DNA of 64,000 nucleotides from Ornithodoros turicata (Eukaryota > Arthropoda > Arachnida > Ixodida > Argasidae). The stretch is taken from assembly GCF_037126465.1 (NCBI RefSeq), contig NC_088202.1:96813962-96877961 (forward strand), in the 5' to 3' direction. A program made the translations under genes and the position numbers. The notes beneath the pieces are model-generated. The model did no database searches and was not told the DNA's origin. It saw nothing but the letters and a program-made list of their open reading frames with translations. This document shows positions 21,438 through 33,507 of the stretch, in pieces; within the stretch, counting starts at the first letter, position 1, and every line of letters begins with the position of its first letter.

Positions 21438-21905
21438 TATAACCCATATAACAGCCCGAATGCGTCGCTTCTTTATGCGCCGGAGCCCTCCCCACACCAC
21501 ACCTGCTCTGAAGCGATGCAGAACTAATAGCGCGAGAGCACCAAGGTCAACCCTCATCTGCTGTCCCTTACGGATGCCATCCAAGTGCAGCGCCCCCGAG
21601 CCCCCGACTCGTACAACGCTGAACGGCAGGCCCTTCCCCTCCCCTCTCACACACCTGATATACCCGATATAACGCCCGAACGCGACACGTCTTTATCCTG
21701 GAGCCAACTCCACACCACAGTGACCACACTTGCGATGCAAAACTAATCGCGCGAGGGCACCAAGGTCAACCCTCCTACCCCGCCCCTTAAGCCATCTATC
21801 CAAGTGCAGCGCCGCCTCACCGACCGATACCCCGACTCTGAAGTCTGAATAAAACGCTGAACAGCAAACACCCCTGCCCTCAAACCTGGCGGAAGCAAGG
21901 TCACG
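21438..21905. repeat. Tandem duplication, two units of about 225 bp
   Basis: The segment starting ATATAACAGCCCGAATGCG at about 21448 is repeated starting ATATAACGCCCGAACGCG at about 21666. Shared blocks include GCGCGAGAGCACCAAGGTCA against GCGCGAGGGCACCAAGGTCA and the ATCCAAGTGCAGCGCC block. The copies have diverged moderately. Long GC-rich open frames run on the minus strand through both units but begin at non-ATG codons and show no domain. Confidence 0.7.
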
Positions 21906-21959
21906 CATACCACTGGAACCTTCCCGCTACCGATAAACTCAGATTATCACAAGACACTA

Positions 21960-22143
21960 CACTGAAATTGGGGCACCATATATTCATCATCACCCGTCAT
22001 TCTACGTCAAACTCAACATCCCATCATTACTCATAATTCAACATCAAATTCAAAATCACATCACGTCATTACCCATCATTCAACATCAAACTCAACATCA
22101 CATCACATCATTACCCATCATTCACATCGCATCACATCGCATC
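21960..22143. repeat. CAT-rich minisatellite interrupted by a hAT-like element
   Basis: An irregular array of CATCACATCA, ATCATTACCC and CAACATCAAACT units runs here. It resumes at about 23147-23240 after the hAT-like insert, so one array appears to have been split. Confidence 0.7.
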
Positions 22144-23146
22144 CAGGGTTGTTAACGTTACTTTTCAAAAGTAACTAAGTTAAAGTTACAGATACTCAGC
22201 TTCAAAAGTAATTAAGTTACAGTTAGAGTTACTGACAGGAAAAAATACTGAGATACAGTTACAAATACCTTGGAAAAGTATCCGAGTACGGGTGGAGTTA
22301 CTTTTTGCAATTCTGTACGCGGACCATATCTTTCGCCTTTGGCTCATAATAGGTATCACTCTAGAGCCACAGAGACATCCCTTCTTGGGTAATCATACGT
22401 AATTGCAGGCAAAACATTGAAAGGAACGCATAAACTGGGGGTAACCGAGACAGGGACAAAAATTGGCTCACTGAGCAACAAATAAACATTTTAATTGCCA
22501 CAAAATCTCACTGAGTTTCGCATGGCCATCAGATCCGTGGACTGAATATCTTATGCCCCGAGTAGTTCTCTGTGAGACTGCGATTCTGGTGGGTAAATTA
22601 TATGAAATATATACAATGAATACAGTACATCACACAAGCAAAAAATGTGCAGCACAGCACTATCTACGCTCTGCAAACACAACACACCACTGAAGTATAA
22701 AGTGCCTCAACGCCTCAACAGTGCCTGTACTCGCGCACTTGTTTGAAAATCACACAATTGGTTCACACTGCGCATTCATTACAAGAGAGTGGCGAGGAAC
22801 AAGGAATGTCACGTGCGAGTGCAAGGGCGTGAGCACGTGCAGCAAGGGCGAGGAGGAGTGGAGCTCGTGCCTGGTGTCGGCTAGGGAGCCTCGACGGGTT
22901 GCTGCAGCTTCTCACGCGCATGGAGGATCCCTAGTATCGGCGCGCTCCTCGCGCCACCTCCTGCTCGGCGACGGCGTTTCGTCGTTTTTACTCAAAAAAT
23001 ACTCAAAGACTGATACAAGTTACTGAAAAAAGTGATTAAGCTACAGTTAGAAGTGCGTGTTTGAAAATGTATCTAATGTTTCTTCAAGATACACAAAAAG
23101 TATCTAAGTACACGTACTCAGATACTTTTACTAAGTTACTTAATCC
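22144..23146. mobile_element. hAT-like element, CAGGGTTGTTAACGTTAC end
   Basis: The left end CAGGGTTGTTAACGTTACTT is typical of a large arthropod hAT family. It is followed by repeated AAAGTTAC motifs. The right part near 23060-23146 carries the inverted AAGTATCT and AAGTTACTTAAT motifs but lacks a clean complementary terminus. The interior around 22720-22980 is GC-richer and encodes nothing recognisable. The CAT minisatellite flanks both sides, supporting insertion into that array. Confidence 0.55.
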
Positions 23147-23789
23147 TCATTACCCATCACTCAACATCACATCACATCATTGCAATATCAACATACAACA
23201 TCATAGCATTCTGACTGATGTGATGGTGAATGATGTTGGTGATGGCCATCATGACTGAATTCGCCGACCTATGCTGGTCAAGCAACGTCCGGTGCTACAA
23301 AAATGGTGCTATAGCATTCTAATCCACCTCTACTGTTGCGCACGGACAAACAATGATAATGGGAAGCTGGTCCTGGTAAAGAGGCTCACATTACTACGGC
23401 GCATCGTGGATAATTGTTGTGGTACTTTCCATATTCATGAGCATCAAGGTCTTCATGCACGATGTGCACATGGATACATTGGAGAGCAGCTTTGGCTCCG
23501 TGAAGGTGATTTGCAATATTTCGAGCTAGCAGGGATTACTAAGAAATTGTTCTGAATCCCTCACCTACTGGAACTGAAACATTCGATCAATTGGAGGGGA
23601 TAGTGGATGTACCTCAACTTCGGAAAGACATCCCGTCATTGTGTGCACTGCAAGTTTCCGTGCCTCAATGCTGTTTCTTGGTCATGCATCTAAGATATCA
23701 GAGCACCGCTTCTACCTCATCTGTATACCAGATATTGTATCGATACATGAGGAATTTATGTGGGAAACCTATTCAAATATAGAATTGCA

Positions 23790-24321
23790 TTGTTCCTTTA
23801 CTGCACAGGCCAGTTCCCCAGTCTATGTTAGGCATTCTAATGATGCTAACTTTGATGTCAGGTTATGTCCAAGAGCTTATTGAAGTTATGCGCGACCTCT
23901 GTGCATGGTGGCTGTTCATGAGACCCTAACTGAAGGAAGATTCTACACCGCTGCCTCTTTTTTTTTTCCCCTTAGAAACAAATAAACAGAGATACAGTGA
24001 ACGAGTCACTAAAACACTGACAACCCTGCAAAGCATTAACTGCAAGTGGACAAGAGAAGGGCATCAGTGAATGTGTACAAGCAGTCTTATTTCTAGGACT
24101 TTTTGGTTTTCGATGTCTCATTCGCCATCAATCGGCGGCTTCTTTAGAAGCGGAGGGATGGGGAAACAAACACGAGTTTTCTGTGAACACGGTAAACGGT
24201 ACTCTAGGTTTTGTAGTCATTTGATCTATATGAAGCGTCAGGGAAGGATTAAAGAGGTTGGGACGCTTTCATAGATGTGGTTCATTACATCGTGGTGAAT
24301 GTATTCCACACCATAATACTG

Positions 24322-24356
<35 letters not shown>

Positions 24357-26200
24357 CTTGTACGCGTCGTGCTTCTCGATATAAAACCCCTCGAACAGAT
24401 GCCCAAGTAAAGCGCTGATGTCACAGACCTCAGAGCTACAGCCAATCCCATTAGTAGCCGTAAGGCCTGTGACGCCACTGCTGCATGAGTGACGATGCCC
24501 ATTCGTGTGCGGCCAGCACCACTGCAAGCAATAGGCCAGCAACAATAGCGGCAAGCTATTCCGGCATCACCCCCCCACGCCGCGCTGCATGAGTTTCGGT
24601 ATTCATAGTGGCCATTTTTCTATTCCCCTCTTGGTTGTAAAACACACATTGGTACAAAGACCCTTCTTTTACGTTTATGTGGGGCGATGGTGTTGGAACC
24701 CCTCTCACTGATTTGTGGGGAATGACCACATTTTGCCCGTAAGACTGACCACAAAACGTGTCAACTGCACCGGGGTTTTGTCCATCTTTAAGTGTATTTG
24801 TTCACCCATGGCGAGCATTCCGCAGGTCAGTCAGGCAGTTCCATGACTTCTTTGTAGTTCTATGCCAGTTCTGTGCATGCAATAAAATTATGGACTGTTC
24901 AATGTTACGTGCAAAATTCCAGTATCCGTGGAATGTGTGGAAATGTGTGTTGATACTAGAAGTGACCTGGCCGCAGAAACCAACATCCAGATCCAGATGT
25001 AATGGTGATGCAGCCAGATTATGTATGCAAGCACCTCATCTTTCTTTTTTGCTTTTTTGTGGTTGATAATGTGTTATCGTATGAGTGCATTGTCTTGTGA
25101 ACCAGCAGAAGTGAGGTGCAAAGATATCCCTAGTAATCACACTTTCACTGTGTATTTGTGCTGTTCAATGTATTGTGCTTTTTGTTTTCTTATTTATTTC
25201 TATTGCTCTGCTCTTGAGCTCTTATACGCTATGTATGCCCTCATGTAAGTATCTTGCTTGTTCTTGTAAATGGTGCTTACTCTCTTGCTCTTTCGACAAT
25301 GTACTGATGAATGTACTAAATAATTTCGTCAAATACGTTCATCAGGAATCTAAGCCGCTAAGGTTGTCACTCATACCTAATTCTTACGTACGTACCTACA
25401 GTGTATACTATTACATATGGCGTTGCCAAACAAAAGTCGTTCACACGATTGTAATGCCCTTAAAGAAGTGTAATTACTGTTCACTACTACTACTACACTA
25501 CTAAGTGTAATTACTGTATTACTGTACGCTGGGCATTCGAGAGACAGATATTTGCGCAGGCATGACTACGCAGCAGCAATAGCGTTGGTGAACCATAACG
25601 ATACCAGAGTGAAGTCTTGCAATTAAGCAAGCAATCCACTTACTTCATCAAAGATAACTACCATTCCAACAAAAATATCATTTTCGTATGTAGCCGTAGC
25701 ACAACTTGGTTGACAATACGTGACGTTCATGATGCTCTTCGCCAGTTAGCTGCACGCCGGCAACGCGAAAGCATGATAGCACGAATCGTAAATGCACAGG
25801 TGGTATCAACAACGGGTTTTGGAATTGGCAAACCATCCCCCCCCCAAAAAAAAAAAGGAAAAACAGGAAAAAAAAACACTGCAACCAAGCAGCCTATACG
25901 TCGATCGAGCAACGCTCCCTGCCACCATAGCCAGTCTACATTCCCGTATGCTCCGTAGAGAGAGAGAGAGTTAGAGTCTTGAACGAACACTGATATCACT
26001 TACGTCAGCGGTATAGACCGCCTGAACCACTGCCGTGATAAAAATGGCCGCTCTACGTCTGTTTCGGAGTCGTTAATTTACGATTATTTAAAATGTGGGA
26101 CTGTTTTCTAGAAATGAAGGGCGGTTTCAGGCACAGTTCGATATGGGCTTCCAGAATATCGCTAGAGTTTCCAAAAGTGAAGGTACCCCCGGAGATGACC
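23790..26200 (+). repeat. Unidentified dispersed sequence, copy A (empty LINE site)
   Basis: This stretch matches, in inverted orientation, the two flanks of the LINE at 52-58 kb (51450-52112 and 57815-59330). Matched blocks include the region near 23830-23930, the block around 24000-24280, 24380-24500, 24600-25100 and 25440-26130. At 25458-25469 the sequence CCTTAAAGAAGT is the unoccupied counterpart of the LINE target. Some blocks keep similar reading frames, such as TIRDVHDALRQLAARRQR near 25720 and RHSNDANF near 23840, but stops abound. An (AT)n run lies at 24327-24353. It may be a decayed transposon or a retained gene fragment. No family is recognised. Confidence 0.75.
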
Positions 26201-26514
26201 TTTAAAGGAGTACAGAGGGCCATCCAACAAAATTTCAGATCAAGACATCTGATGAAAGTGTGTGTGTCATTATACCGAATAGCGCGAAACGTTTTGATGT
26301 GTGCAATTTGTTTCCCAGACAAAAACTCACATAAACATAGCTCCGCGCGTTCACCCTTAACTCGCCACTCCAGCTATAACGAGGATGAGGAGGTATGATG
26401 CGACTTCACCGATTACGGAAGGAGAATTCGTTCTGGTTCGCCGGTCTGTGGGGGTCAGGGCCTTGTCGGAGATTGGCCAAGGTTATGGCTTGCCGACTTT
26501 CGTTCATTTTATGT

Positions 26515-26612
26515 GTCAGACATATGTCGGCACAGTTCCATTAGACCCATTGCCCACCTCTGTGAGGCCGACAACGGCGAGCTCTTTCAGCAGTACCACC
26601 ACCACCACCACT
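26515..26612 (+). mobile_element. 5'-truncated SINE, (ACC)n tail, copy 3
   Basis: GACATATGTCGGCACAGTT at about 26519 and the 3' block CTGTGAGGCCGACAACGGC at about 26560 both match the SINE at 4.3 kb. The copy ends in (ACC)n at 26595-26612. The tRNA-like head is absent. Together with the copies at 4.3 and 19.5 kb this defines the family's 3' end. Confidence 0.7.
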
Positions 26613-27729
26613 TCGTTTTATGTGGCTCTTCCTCCTCCTCTGAGCACAGCATCCGCGCGATCGACATTATCGGGCGATATGTCTGCGGAGGAGGACGACA
26701 TCCGTTTTCGTCTTCGTTTTGTTTGAATTTGCTTGATAGCGAATCCCACAAATTGTAACTCGGGAGTATGTTGAAAGCAACGAGTTCCTTTTTTGGTATT
26801 TAGTAGCCTTCTCGAATACTTTTCGGGGTTGAGTGTTTAATGCTCTACTCAGTTACGTTTTTGCCTGACACTCAGTAACTTCACTTAAATACTTTTTGCG
26901 AGCATCTTCTACAAACCTGATTGCACCCTTCCACTAGGTTGCGGTGGCCCATCAGTAGGCGGACACACTACCAACTCATCTACCGCGACCAGTGCAATGC
27001 AATTGTCATAGCTGACGTCCAGCTCTGTTAAACAAATATGGTTGTACACGAAGACGAACAGAGAATCAAAATACCCCACAACTCGAATTCCCTTGTAAAC
27101 TTGCACTAAGGCGAGAACACCGAACTCGCGCTGTGTCCTCATCCCATCATCTGCTTCATCGCAAGGAGCGATTCCAGAAGGCCCTATGGCTTGCTCACTC
27201 CAGTGAACGCGTACTGGACACCGGTGGACTAAATGAAATGAGAGCACTAGGCAGGGCTGCTACATGTTCTTTGCAGATAAGGACTTGGTACGGGAGAAAC
27301 AATGATCACAAATCAGACGAAGACACGTCGCCGACATCATGTGACTTTCCTTACCCTCTAAGTAGCACCAATCTCCAGGGAACCAGTGGACCCTTTTTCT
27401 GCCTTTCGCTTCCAAGAGAAGAAATCTAAACAGAAAGCCCGAGCGTTTAGTATATTTATGCCCGTTCCAGGTCACAGTGACGAATACTCGAGATTTCGGA
27501 AGAAGACCCTGTAACATATTTCCTTTCTTTTTTTCTTCATAAACATATACCCCCCCCCTTCCGTAACATTAACAGCGGAAGAGATTTCTAAAAAAAAAAA
27601 GATGAGAAGCACAAAACCCTAAAATTAGATTGAGTAATGAACGTTATTAATAAACCGCTAAAACGATTCGTGGAGTCGTTATCCACTGCGCGCCATCATC
27701 TGGTACAGTGGTTTGTAGGGCAGGTTGCA
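26613..27729. other. No gene recognised; hAT-like repeat block at 26760-26905
   Basis: Bases 26760-26905 (repeated AAAGTAAC, AATACTTT and CTCAGTAACT motifs) closely echo 5805-5940. The rest contains only short frames without domains. C-runs and A-runs occur near 27550-27600. Confidence 0.45.
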
Positions 27730-30412
27730 CGTGGGCCACTCCAGCCGAAACCAGCCAGAGGTGTAGCTCGACCCTCTTAGATTTTGCTGAAACAAATTGT
27801 GTGCATTCCCTTAGGGGTGTGTATGTAGGATATAAACTTTTTTTCTTGAGCATTGGGGGAGCCTCGAACTTGGCCCAAAGACGAAAAAGTGTCGTCCGTT
27901 CCGCGCGTCCTTCTGACACATAGAGACGGCATTTCTGCGCTTTCTGGTGTTAGAGGAGAAGCGTCGATCTACCTTCACGAACTGCATATGGAACGAGAAC
28001 AAATCTGGTGGCGTGGTGAGAGTTTAAGAACGGAGCGCGTTTTGGGCCAAGTTTATGATTAAGTTTCGGCACGTTGGCATTCTCGCAGGATCCCGAGATT
28101 ATGTATGCTCAAAAACTACTGTATGGAGATTAGCTTCACGTAAAAATATGAAAGCTGATCTCTATTCATTGTTTAACTAAGCGACCGAGAACATCGACAA
28201 TTCGCAAAAAAAGACACTTTTTAGATAGTATTTTCACATACCTGAGGTCGTCTAGGAAGTGAACAAATGGTGCCATTTGTAGAACAAACCGTCTCCTCTA
28301 ACATATTGAAAATCTACAGGTGTATTTTTCCTTAAACGAGAAAAAATATTTTTTCCCTCACCATACTCCGCTGCAGGTAATTCGTTAGTTGAGGTCGTCT
28401 AGGAAGTAAAAAGTGATGCCTTTGTGACCCTCTTCTGTGAAAGAGACCCTCTTCCTTTTCATTTTGCAAATCTACAGATGTAATTGTTCTTACGCGAGAA
28501 AAAAAAATGATTCGTGAGCGCACTTGCATCCCGTCTGTAAGGTGCCAGCATCACCCCTTGGACGAATTTCGCCTTCTGCTGTCCTGCCAAGTTCTCCCAA
28601 CTTCACACTCACAGTCGCTGCTTCGTCACAGATTCGTCGTCATTTATGATATCTTTCACATACCTGAAGTCGTCTTGGAAGTGAAAAAATCACACCATTT
28701 CAAGAACATACCATCTCCTATTACATTTTAATCTGCTGGCGTATTTATTCTTAAACAGGAAAAACTTTCAGCGCATTCGCATCCACTCTGTGAGGTACCA
28801 TTCTCATCACTTTTCTTCCCTTGTTTGCTGTAGATCTTACTGCGCCAGCTGACCATAGCTATTGACTCACAGCACGTCCGAAGGCGACGTAGCAATCTTT
28901 GGAAATCATTTGTTATGGTCTCGCGCGCACTTCTCCCGCAACAGAAAGCAAAAAAAAAAAAAGGTTAGAAAATATAGATGTACGCGCACTGTCTTTGTTT
29001 CACTGGAAGTAGACGTTTTTGCTGCATATACCTGAACAGAAGATACAGGCTCAAAGTAACAGTACCTCGTGGTGCCCTGGATGGAGCATGCCTCATGGTC
29101 CTTCACGCTCAGTAATTTCTTCTTCAGCCGTAAGTCCTCGGCGGTGAGCCACAACGCATGCACTCTCTTACAGCTTTTTTTCACCCATGCAGAGGAACAG
29201 CTGTGCTGGTGTCAGAATATCCGCATTCAATAGGGGCGCTGCAAGCTAGCCCTACAGGTGTCGATGCTAGACTGTACTGCCAACGCCGTCACATTGCCCT
29301 TTACCACGGGATGAGGCAAAAATGTGCTACGAGCATGCCAAAGTCATGCTTGTGGAGGCAAAGGTTAGCAACTGTATTTTCTGTTTTTCAATTGCGACGC
29401 GCCATCAGAGAGGTAGTACAGTTATCGAACATTGTTCAATAAACAAGTGACGAATGGTGTATACCGTAACATTTTCATGACTCATGAGTCAGGCAACCAG
29501 AAACGACGACGAAGCTGCCACGAAGAATCGGCTGTGAGTACTCGCGGTAGAACTAACACTAGAAGGCGAAGTTCCTTCAAAGGGTGATAATGGTACCTTA
29601 CAGATGGGATATGAATGCGCTAACTATTTTTTTGTTCTCGCTTAAGAAAAAAACACATGTAGACTTTCAAAACGTTATGAGAGATGGTGTCTTCCACAAA
29701 GGCACATTTATTTTACTTTTTATAGAAGACCTCAACTAACGAATGAACTGCAGCCGAGTATGGTGACGAAATTTTTTTTTTCTGGTTTATGGAAAAATAC
29801 ACCTGTAGATTTTCAATATGTTATAGGAGAGGATCTGTCCTACAAATGGCACGACTTGTTTCACTTCCTAGATGACCTCAGGTATGTGAAAATACTATCT
29901 GAAAAGTGTCATTTTTTACGAATGGTCAATATTCTCGATTGCTTAGTTAAGCAATGAAGACAGGTCTGATTCAATTTTTCACGTGAAGCGAATCTCCATA
30001 TAGTAGTTTATGAGTATAAATAATCTCGGGCTCCTGAGAGAATGCAAACTTGCCAAAAATTTATCGTAAGTTTGGCCTAAAACGCGCTCCGTTCTTGAGC
30101 TCTTACGACGTCAGCTGATTTCTTCTCGTTCCATATGCTCTTCGGGAAGCTAGATGGAACCTTCCCCTGTACCACTAGACAAAGAAAGCGCAGACAGGTC
30201 GTCTGTACGTGTCAGAAGGACGCGCGGAACGGACAACACTTTTTCATGTTTGGGCCTAGTTCGAGGAGCCACCAATGCTCAAGAAAACAAAATCTTGAAA
30301 AAAAAGTTTATATCCTACATAAACACCCATAAGGGAATGCATACAATTTTTTTCAGCGAAATCTAAGAGGGTCGAGCTACACCTCTGGCTGGTTTCTGCT
30401 GGAATGGCCCAT
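27730..30412. mobile_element. 2.7-kb foldback element with repeated units in its arms
   Basis: The left arm (about 27730-28640) is an inverted match to the right arm (about 29490-30412). Both contain a CCAGCCAGAGGTGTAGCTCG block and a TCCGCGCGTCCTTCTGACAC block. Within the left arm a unit beginning near TACCTGAGGTCGTCTAGGAAG is repeated at about 28240, 28390 and 28660, so the arms also contain diverged tandem units. The centre holds a minus-strand stretch at about 29165-29030 that reads like an exon (LRLKKKLLSVKDHEACSIQG, then a GT donor), but no gene is established. No target duplication was found. It could be a MULE-like or foldback element. Confidence 0.6.
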
Positions 30413-31032
30413 CTAGGTCTTCGTTTTGTATAGAACCATAACCGTTTTCCGAATGCCTTCGTGACCACTATTACGAACGAATTATTCAATCGAGAACGTT
30501 ACATTGTTTTATTGCGACAGCTGGTAGCAGTAGAAGATTAGTCCTCGAAGCAATTATGAACGGGGCACTCCATTATTAATATGCCCGCTCTCACGGCGTT
30601 GTAAGCGTGATCCGCTTCTGGCTTCAATATTCTTAACGTGTAATGCAACACCGGCGGTGCCGATAAAGATTGCTCCTCAGGGTATTGCTTTACGCTCAGA
30701 TGTTACGTACCTTATTTACTCCTCTATCCAGGCCATAAACCGCGACTCTTAATTTATTCAGTGCGCTCCCGATTCCCTTTCTTTGATGTAGTTCAGACCT
30801 TCTCAAATATTTACACGAACTACCGAGGAAATCGACAAGCGAGATATAGTTTCCTGTAGACATTAAACGTCCTTTTGGTAGTCAGTGTCCGTGTCGTCTG
30901 CGTGTTTCCTCTCCTGTCCCTTCTTCAGGTATTGCACCCCCGGTTTCCGCGACACTATACGAACAAGCCGAGAGGTTTCTTGCATTCGCATCAACCAATG
31001 TACGAGTGTAGTGTATGCAACAACAAGAACTC
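30413..31032. other. No gene recognised
   Basis: Only short frames are present. I see no repeat boundary or RNA-gene signal. Confidence 0.45.
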
Positions 31033-31330
31033 TATATTAATGATGATGATTTGGGAGTTCTATCGCCAGGGGCGATACTCTACCCCATTGCTGGCGGTAA
31101 TATGGTGAAATATAATAATGAGTCCCCTCACGGTGAGGACCAAAGTCGTACTGCGTCCAAAAAGGTTTAGGAGTGCTTTCAGGGCAGAGCGTTGGTGGGC
31201 TGGATTTCGCCATGGACCAAGCAATTTTGACGTCGTGGGAGGGCGAGAATCCAGCTGAGGCGTATGCAACATTCCACAGTAATTATGACTTCGCCGCTCT
31301 GGAAACTGCGGATCACATTTCCACACAACA
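31033..31330 (-). repeat. LINE/SINE 3' end, minus strand, with hairpin and (ATC)n tail
   Basis: On the minus strand the sequence ends with a 7-bp stem (TATCGCC at 31061-31067, GGCGATA at 31071-31077), then GAACTCCCAAATCATCATCA. The intact LINE at 57.7 kb ends the same way: hairpin, AAACTCCCAATC, then (ATC)n. The upstream part would be its body. No reverse transcriptase is retained, so this is either a badly truncated LINE or a SINE that borrows the LINE tail. Confidence 0.5.
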
Positions 31331-31339
31331 CAGCATTTG

Positions 31340-32376
31340 CGTAAGTATCGTTATGTTCCTATATTAGTGGAAAATAGAAAGCTTCCGTGAACCGGCGGGC
31401 TACGTACGCGCTGCATATACGGTCCATCGGTCAGTCGCTGAGTGATGGAACGACAAGGAACCGGTCGGAGACATGCCAGAGAGCGCTTTCAGGAACGGCA
31501 GGAAGAAACTGCTACGATACATGCCACGCCACGTCTAATTAATTAGGTACAATGAAATCTATACTGGCATCTATAACAACACAACATATAAACATCTATG
31601 CATTTGTACAACATATATAGCTATAAACATTTAGTTGTTGGTTTAGTTGCGTTCGTTCGTGTAGAACGCTCGTCTATTTTTTTAAATTGTGGTGCATAAA
31701 TTAGTTGGGACACCCTGTTGCGACACCCTGAAAAAAAAAAGATATATATATATATATATATACTTTCCCGTTTACACCCGTCACACAACGTATATTTCGG
31801 TATTTCTTTATTTAGTGTCAGTGTGGAACGCATGAATATAGCACTGATAAAGGGATAGGTACAAAGGACTGACCGCGATCTGGGTATCAAAAGCTAGATC
31901 GCATTAAAATCACGCATATGTATAGGATGAGGACTGGTCAAAGAAGTTGCCTTTCTGCACCAGTCTGGATTGACGAGTGAACTACGAACAATGAAACTGA
32001 ACGTGAAGCGTAGGAAATGTGACAGTGTGTACTTACTATTTACTACTATTTATTTTTATTGCTTCTATTTCCGCCTAGTCGCAGCGTGTGTTGCGCTTAT
32101 GCACCTCTGGCAATGGGGCAGCTACCGCCTTTAATGACCGATGAACGTTGCAACCTTGACTCTTTCCCCAAATCTATATCCATCTATCTATATATGCGCG
32201 AGAAGGAAGTCTCTCTTAAAACAGGAAAAGCAAAACTGAAGAAGCAAAGGACGGAATAAAAGAGAAATGTGCTTCAGAGTTATTGCTGCAGTATAATATC
32301 GCCGAGAAGAGCTCTGTTTCACTTCACGAGCGCGGAAATTTCTTTCAGGCAGTCCGAGTCGGTATGTGTTTCTGTA
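31340..32376. other. No gene recognised; (AT)n and a partial MITE end
   Basis: A GGGACACCCTG fragment near 31708-31730 resembles the end of the palindromic MITE at 20.6 kb. An (AT)n run follows at 31741-31761. Nothing else is recognised. Confidence 0.45.
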
Positions 32377-32549
32377 CAGCAGGGGTGCCGAAGTGATGGC
32401 AGCGTGGCCTCCAAGCAAAACAAAAAATAGAAAGTACAAAATTCCGGCCAATCTTCATGAACGGCTGTGGCGTTATCATTGGGCTCTGTGCTCGTGCAGT
32501 TTATCATGAGTTAATTAGTGATAGGAAACTGCTGCAACTAACCTGTGCC

Positions 32550-32750
32550 AGCTGATGACTCTCTAACTAAGAGACGAGCGAGGCCGGTTGGCACATGACA
32601 GCAGCGAAGACGACAAAAGTAAAACAAAAACGGTCAGGGAACGTCGAACTGTCAGCCTTTAATCATCCTTTCATCACATGATAAGACGTTCAAAGTTCAA
32701 CGTTCCCTGTCTGTCTCTGTGTTGCTTTCGTCTTCGCTGATGAGTCTCTA
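32550..32750. repeat. Hairpin repeat with degenerate hammerhead-like core
   Basis: CAGCGAAGACGACAAAAG at about 32601 and GGTCAGGGAACG at about 32631 recur inverted at about 32704-32745. Just before, GTGCCAG-CTGATGA is followed by a CTCTCT/AGAGA stem, then GACGAGCG, then TTGGCAC pairing with the first GTGCCA. That is the order of a hammerhead ribozyme, with the GAAA core changed to GAGC. It is probably a Penelope-like terminal-repeat fragment and unlikely to cleave. Confidence 0.4.
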
Positions 32751-32869
32751 AACTTGTCCCTCGCTTGATTTTTGCTTAGTTAATATTGCTCGTACATTCC
32801 TACGAAAAATTCTCGGAAAACCCTACACGGCCGATTGGTAATATTGGTACCTTCAACGCTACCAGAAAA

Positions 32870-33355
32870 GGAACCGTTCAGTCGCGGGCTTGGTGACCTC
32901 CCGTCTGAATTCGAGCAAAGATTCTTCGAGTGCAGGAGACTTGAAAAGGGAGCTTTTTTGCTCGCTGTTTTGCGCTGTTGTTGACAAGTTCCCGATTATT
33001 AACAAATGGAACTGATTGACCTGCAGTGCGACGCACCGATCAGAACAAGTTCGATGAAGTTGGTGCGGCTTCATCTTATTTTTACGTTGGACGAAAGTAT
33101 CTGAAGATACGTATGTTGTTCTCGGGGACAAACTTGTCCATGTTCGTACAACATACAATAATAATAATTCGTGGCTTTGCGTCGCGGGACAACTGTGTCA
33201 ACATATGTCTACGACCAGGCGTTTTCTGTGATGAACCTGAAGAAGTCAAACCTACGCTCACATCTAACAAACGAACACCTCAACGCTGTCGTTAAGATTG
33301 CAATTGCGCAATCACTTTCACACGATGCGGACGGAATAGGTAAAAACAAGATGTG
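32870..33355 (+). pseudogene. hAT transposase C-terminal (dimerisation) fossil
   Basis: Across broken frames the product reads SEFEQRFFECR, MELIDLQCDAP, VSTYVYDQAFSVMNLKKSNLR and SHLTNEHLNAVVKIA. This order (FxxR, an MELIDLQ box, a STYxCEQxFSxMN-like box, K-x-x-R-x-x-L-T-x-E-H-L) is the hAT C-terminal dimerisation region, closest to the ZBED5/EPM2AIP1/GTF2IRD2 type. Stops near 32985, 33007 and 33110 and frameshifts kill it. The catalytic core is missing. The strand and position fit the element bounded at 32377-33507. Confidence 0.75.
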
Positions 33356-33507
33356 ACGAGTTTCCTCATGACACAGCAAATAAAGAGGATTGCTGACCCT
33401 GTGATTGAGCAACGCTAAGTAACCGAAATATATACTTTTTGTGTTGTTTTAAGTTCTGTGTTGAGTCATGCGGCCCGCGGACACTAGTGAGTTCGGCACC
33501 CCCGCTG

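Larger units (their letters stand above)
32377..33507 (+). mobile_element. hAT element remnant (ZBED/GTF2IRD2-like lineage)
   Basis: The left terminus is CAGCAGGGGTGCCGAA at 32377 and the right is its near-complement ending TTCGGCACCCCCGCTG at 33507. The flanking octamers TTTCTGTA and TAGAGGGT do not match, so the target duplication is lost or the ends are shifted. It contains the decayed C-terminal part of a hAT transposase and, near the left end, a hairpin insertion at 32550-32750. Confidence 0.65.

Noticed and set aside
22136..23160. 8-bp target duplication for the CAGGGTTGTTAAC element
   Set aside because: The flanks are CAT minisatellite on both sides, so any match would be uninformative, and the right end is not clean.
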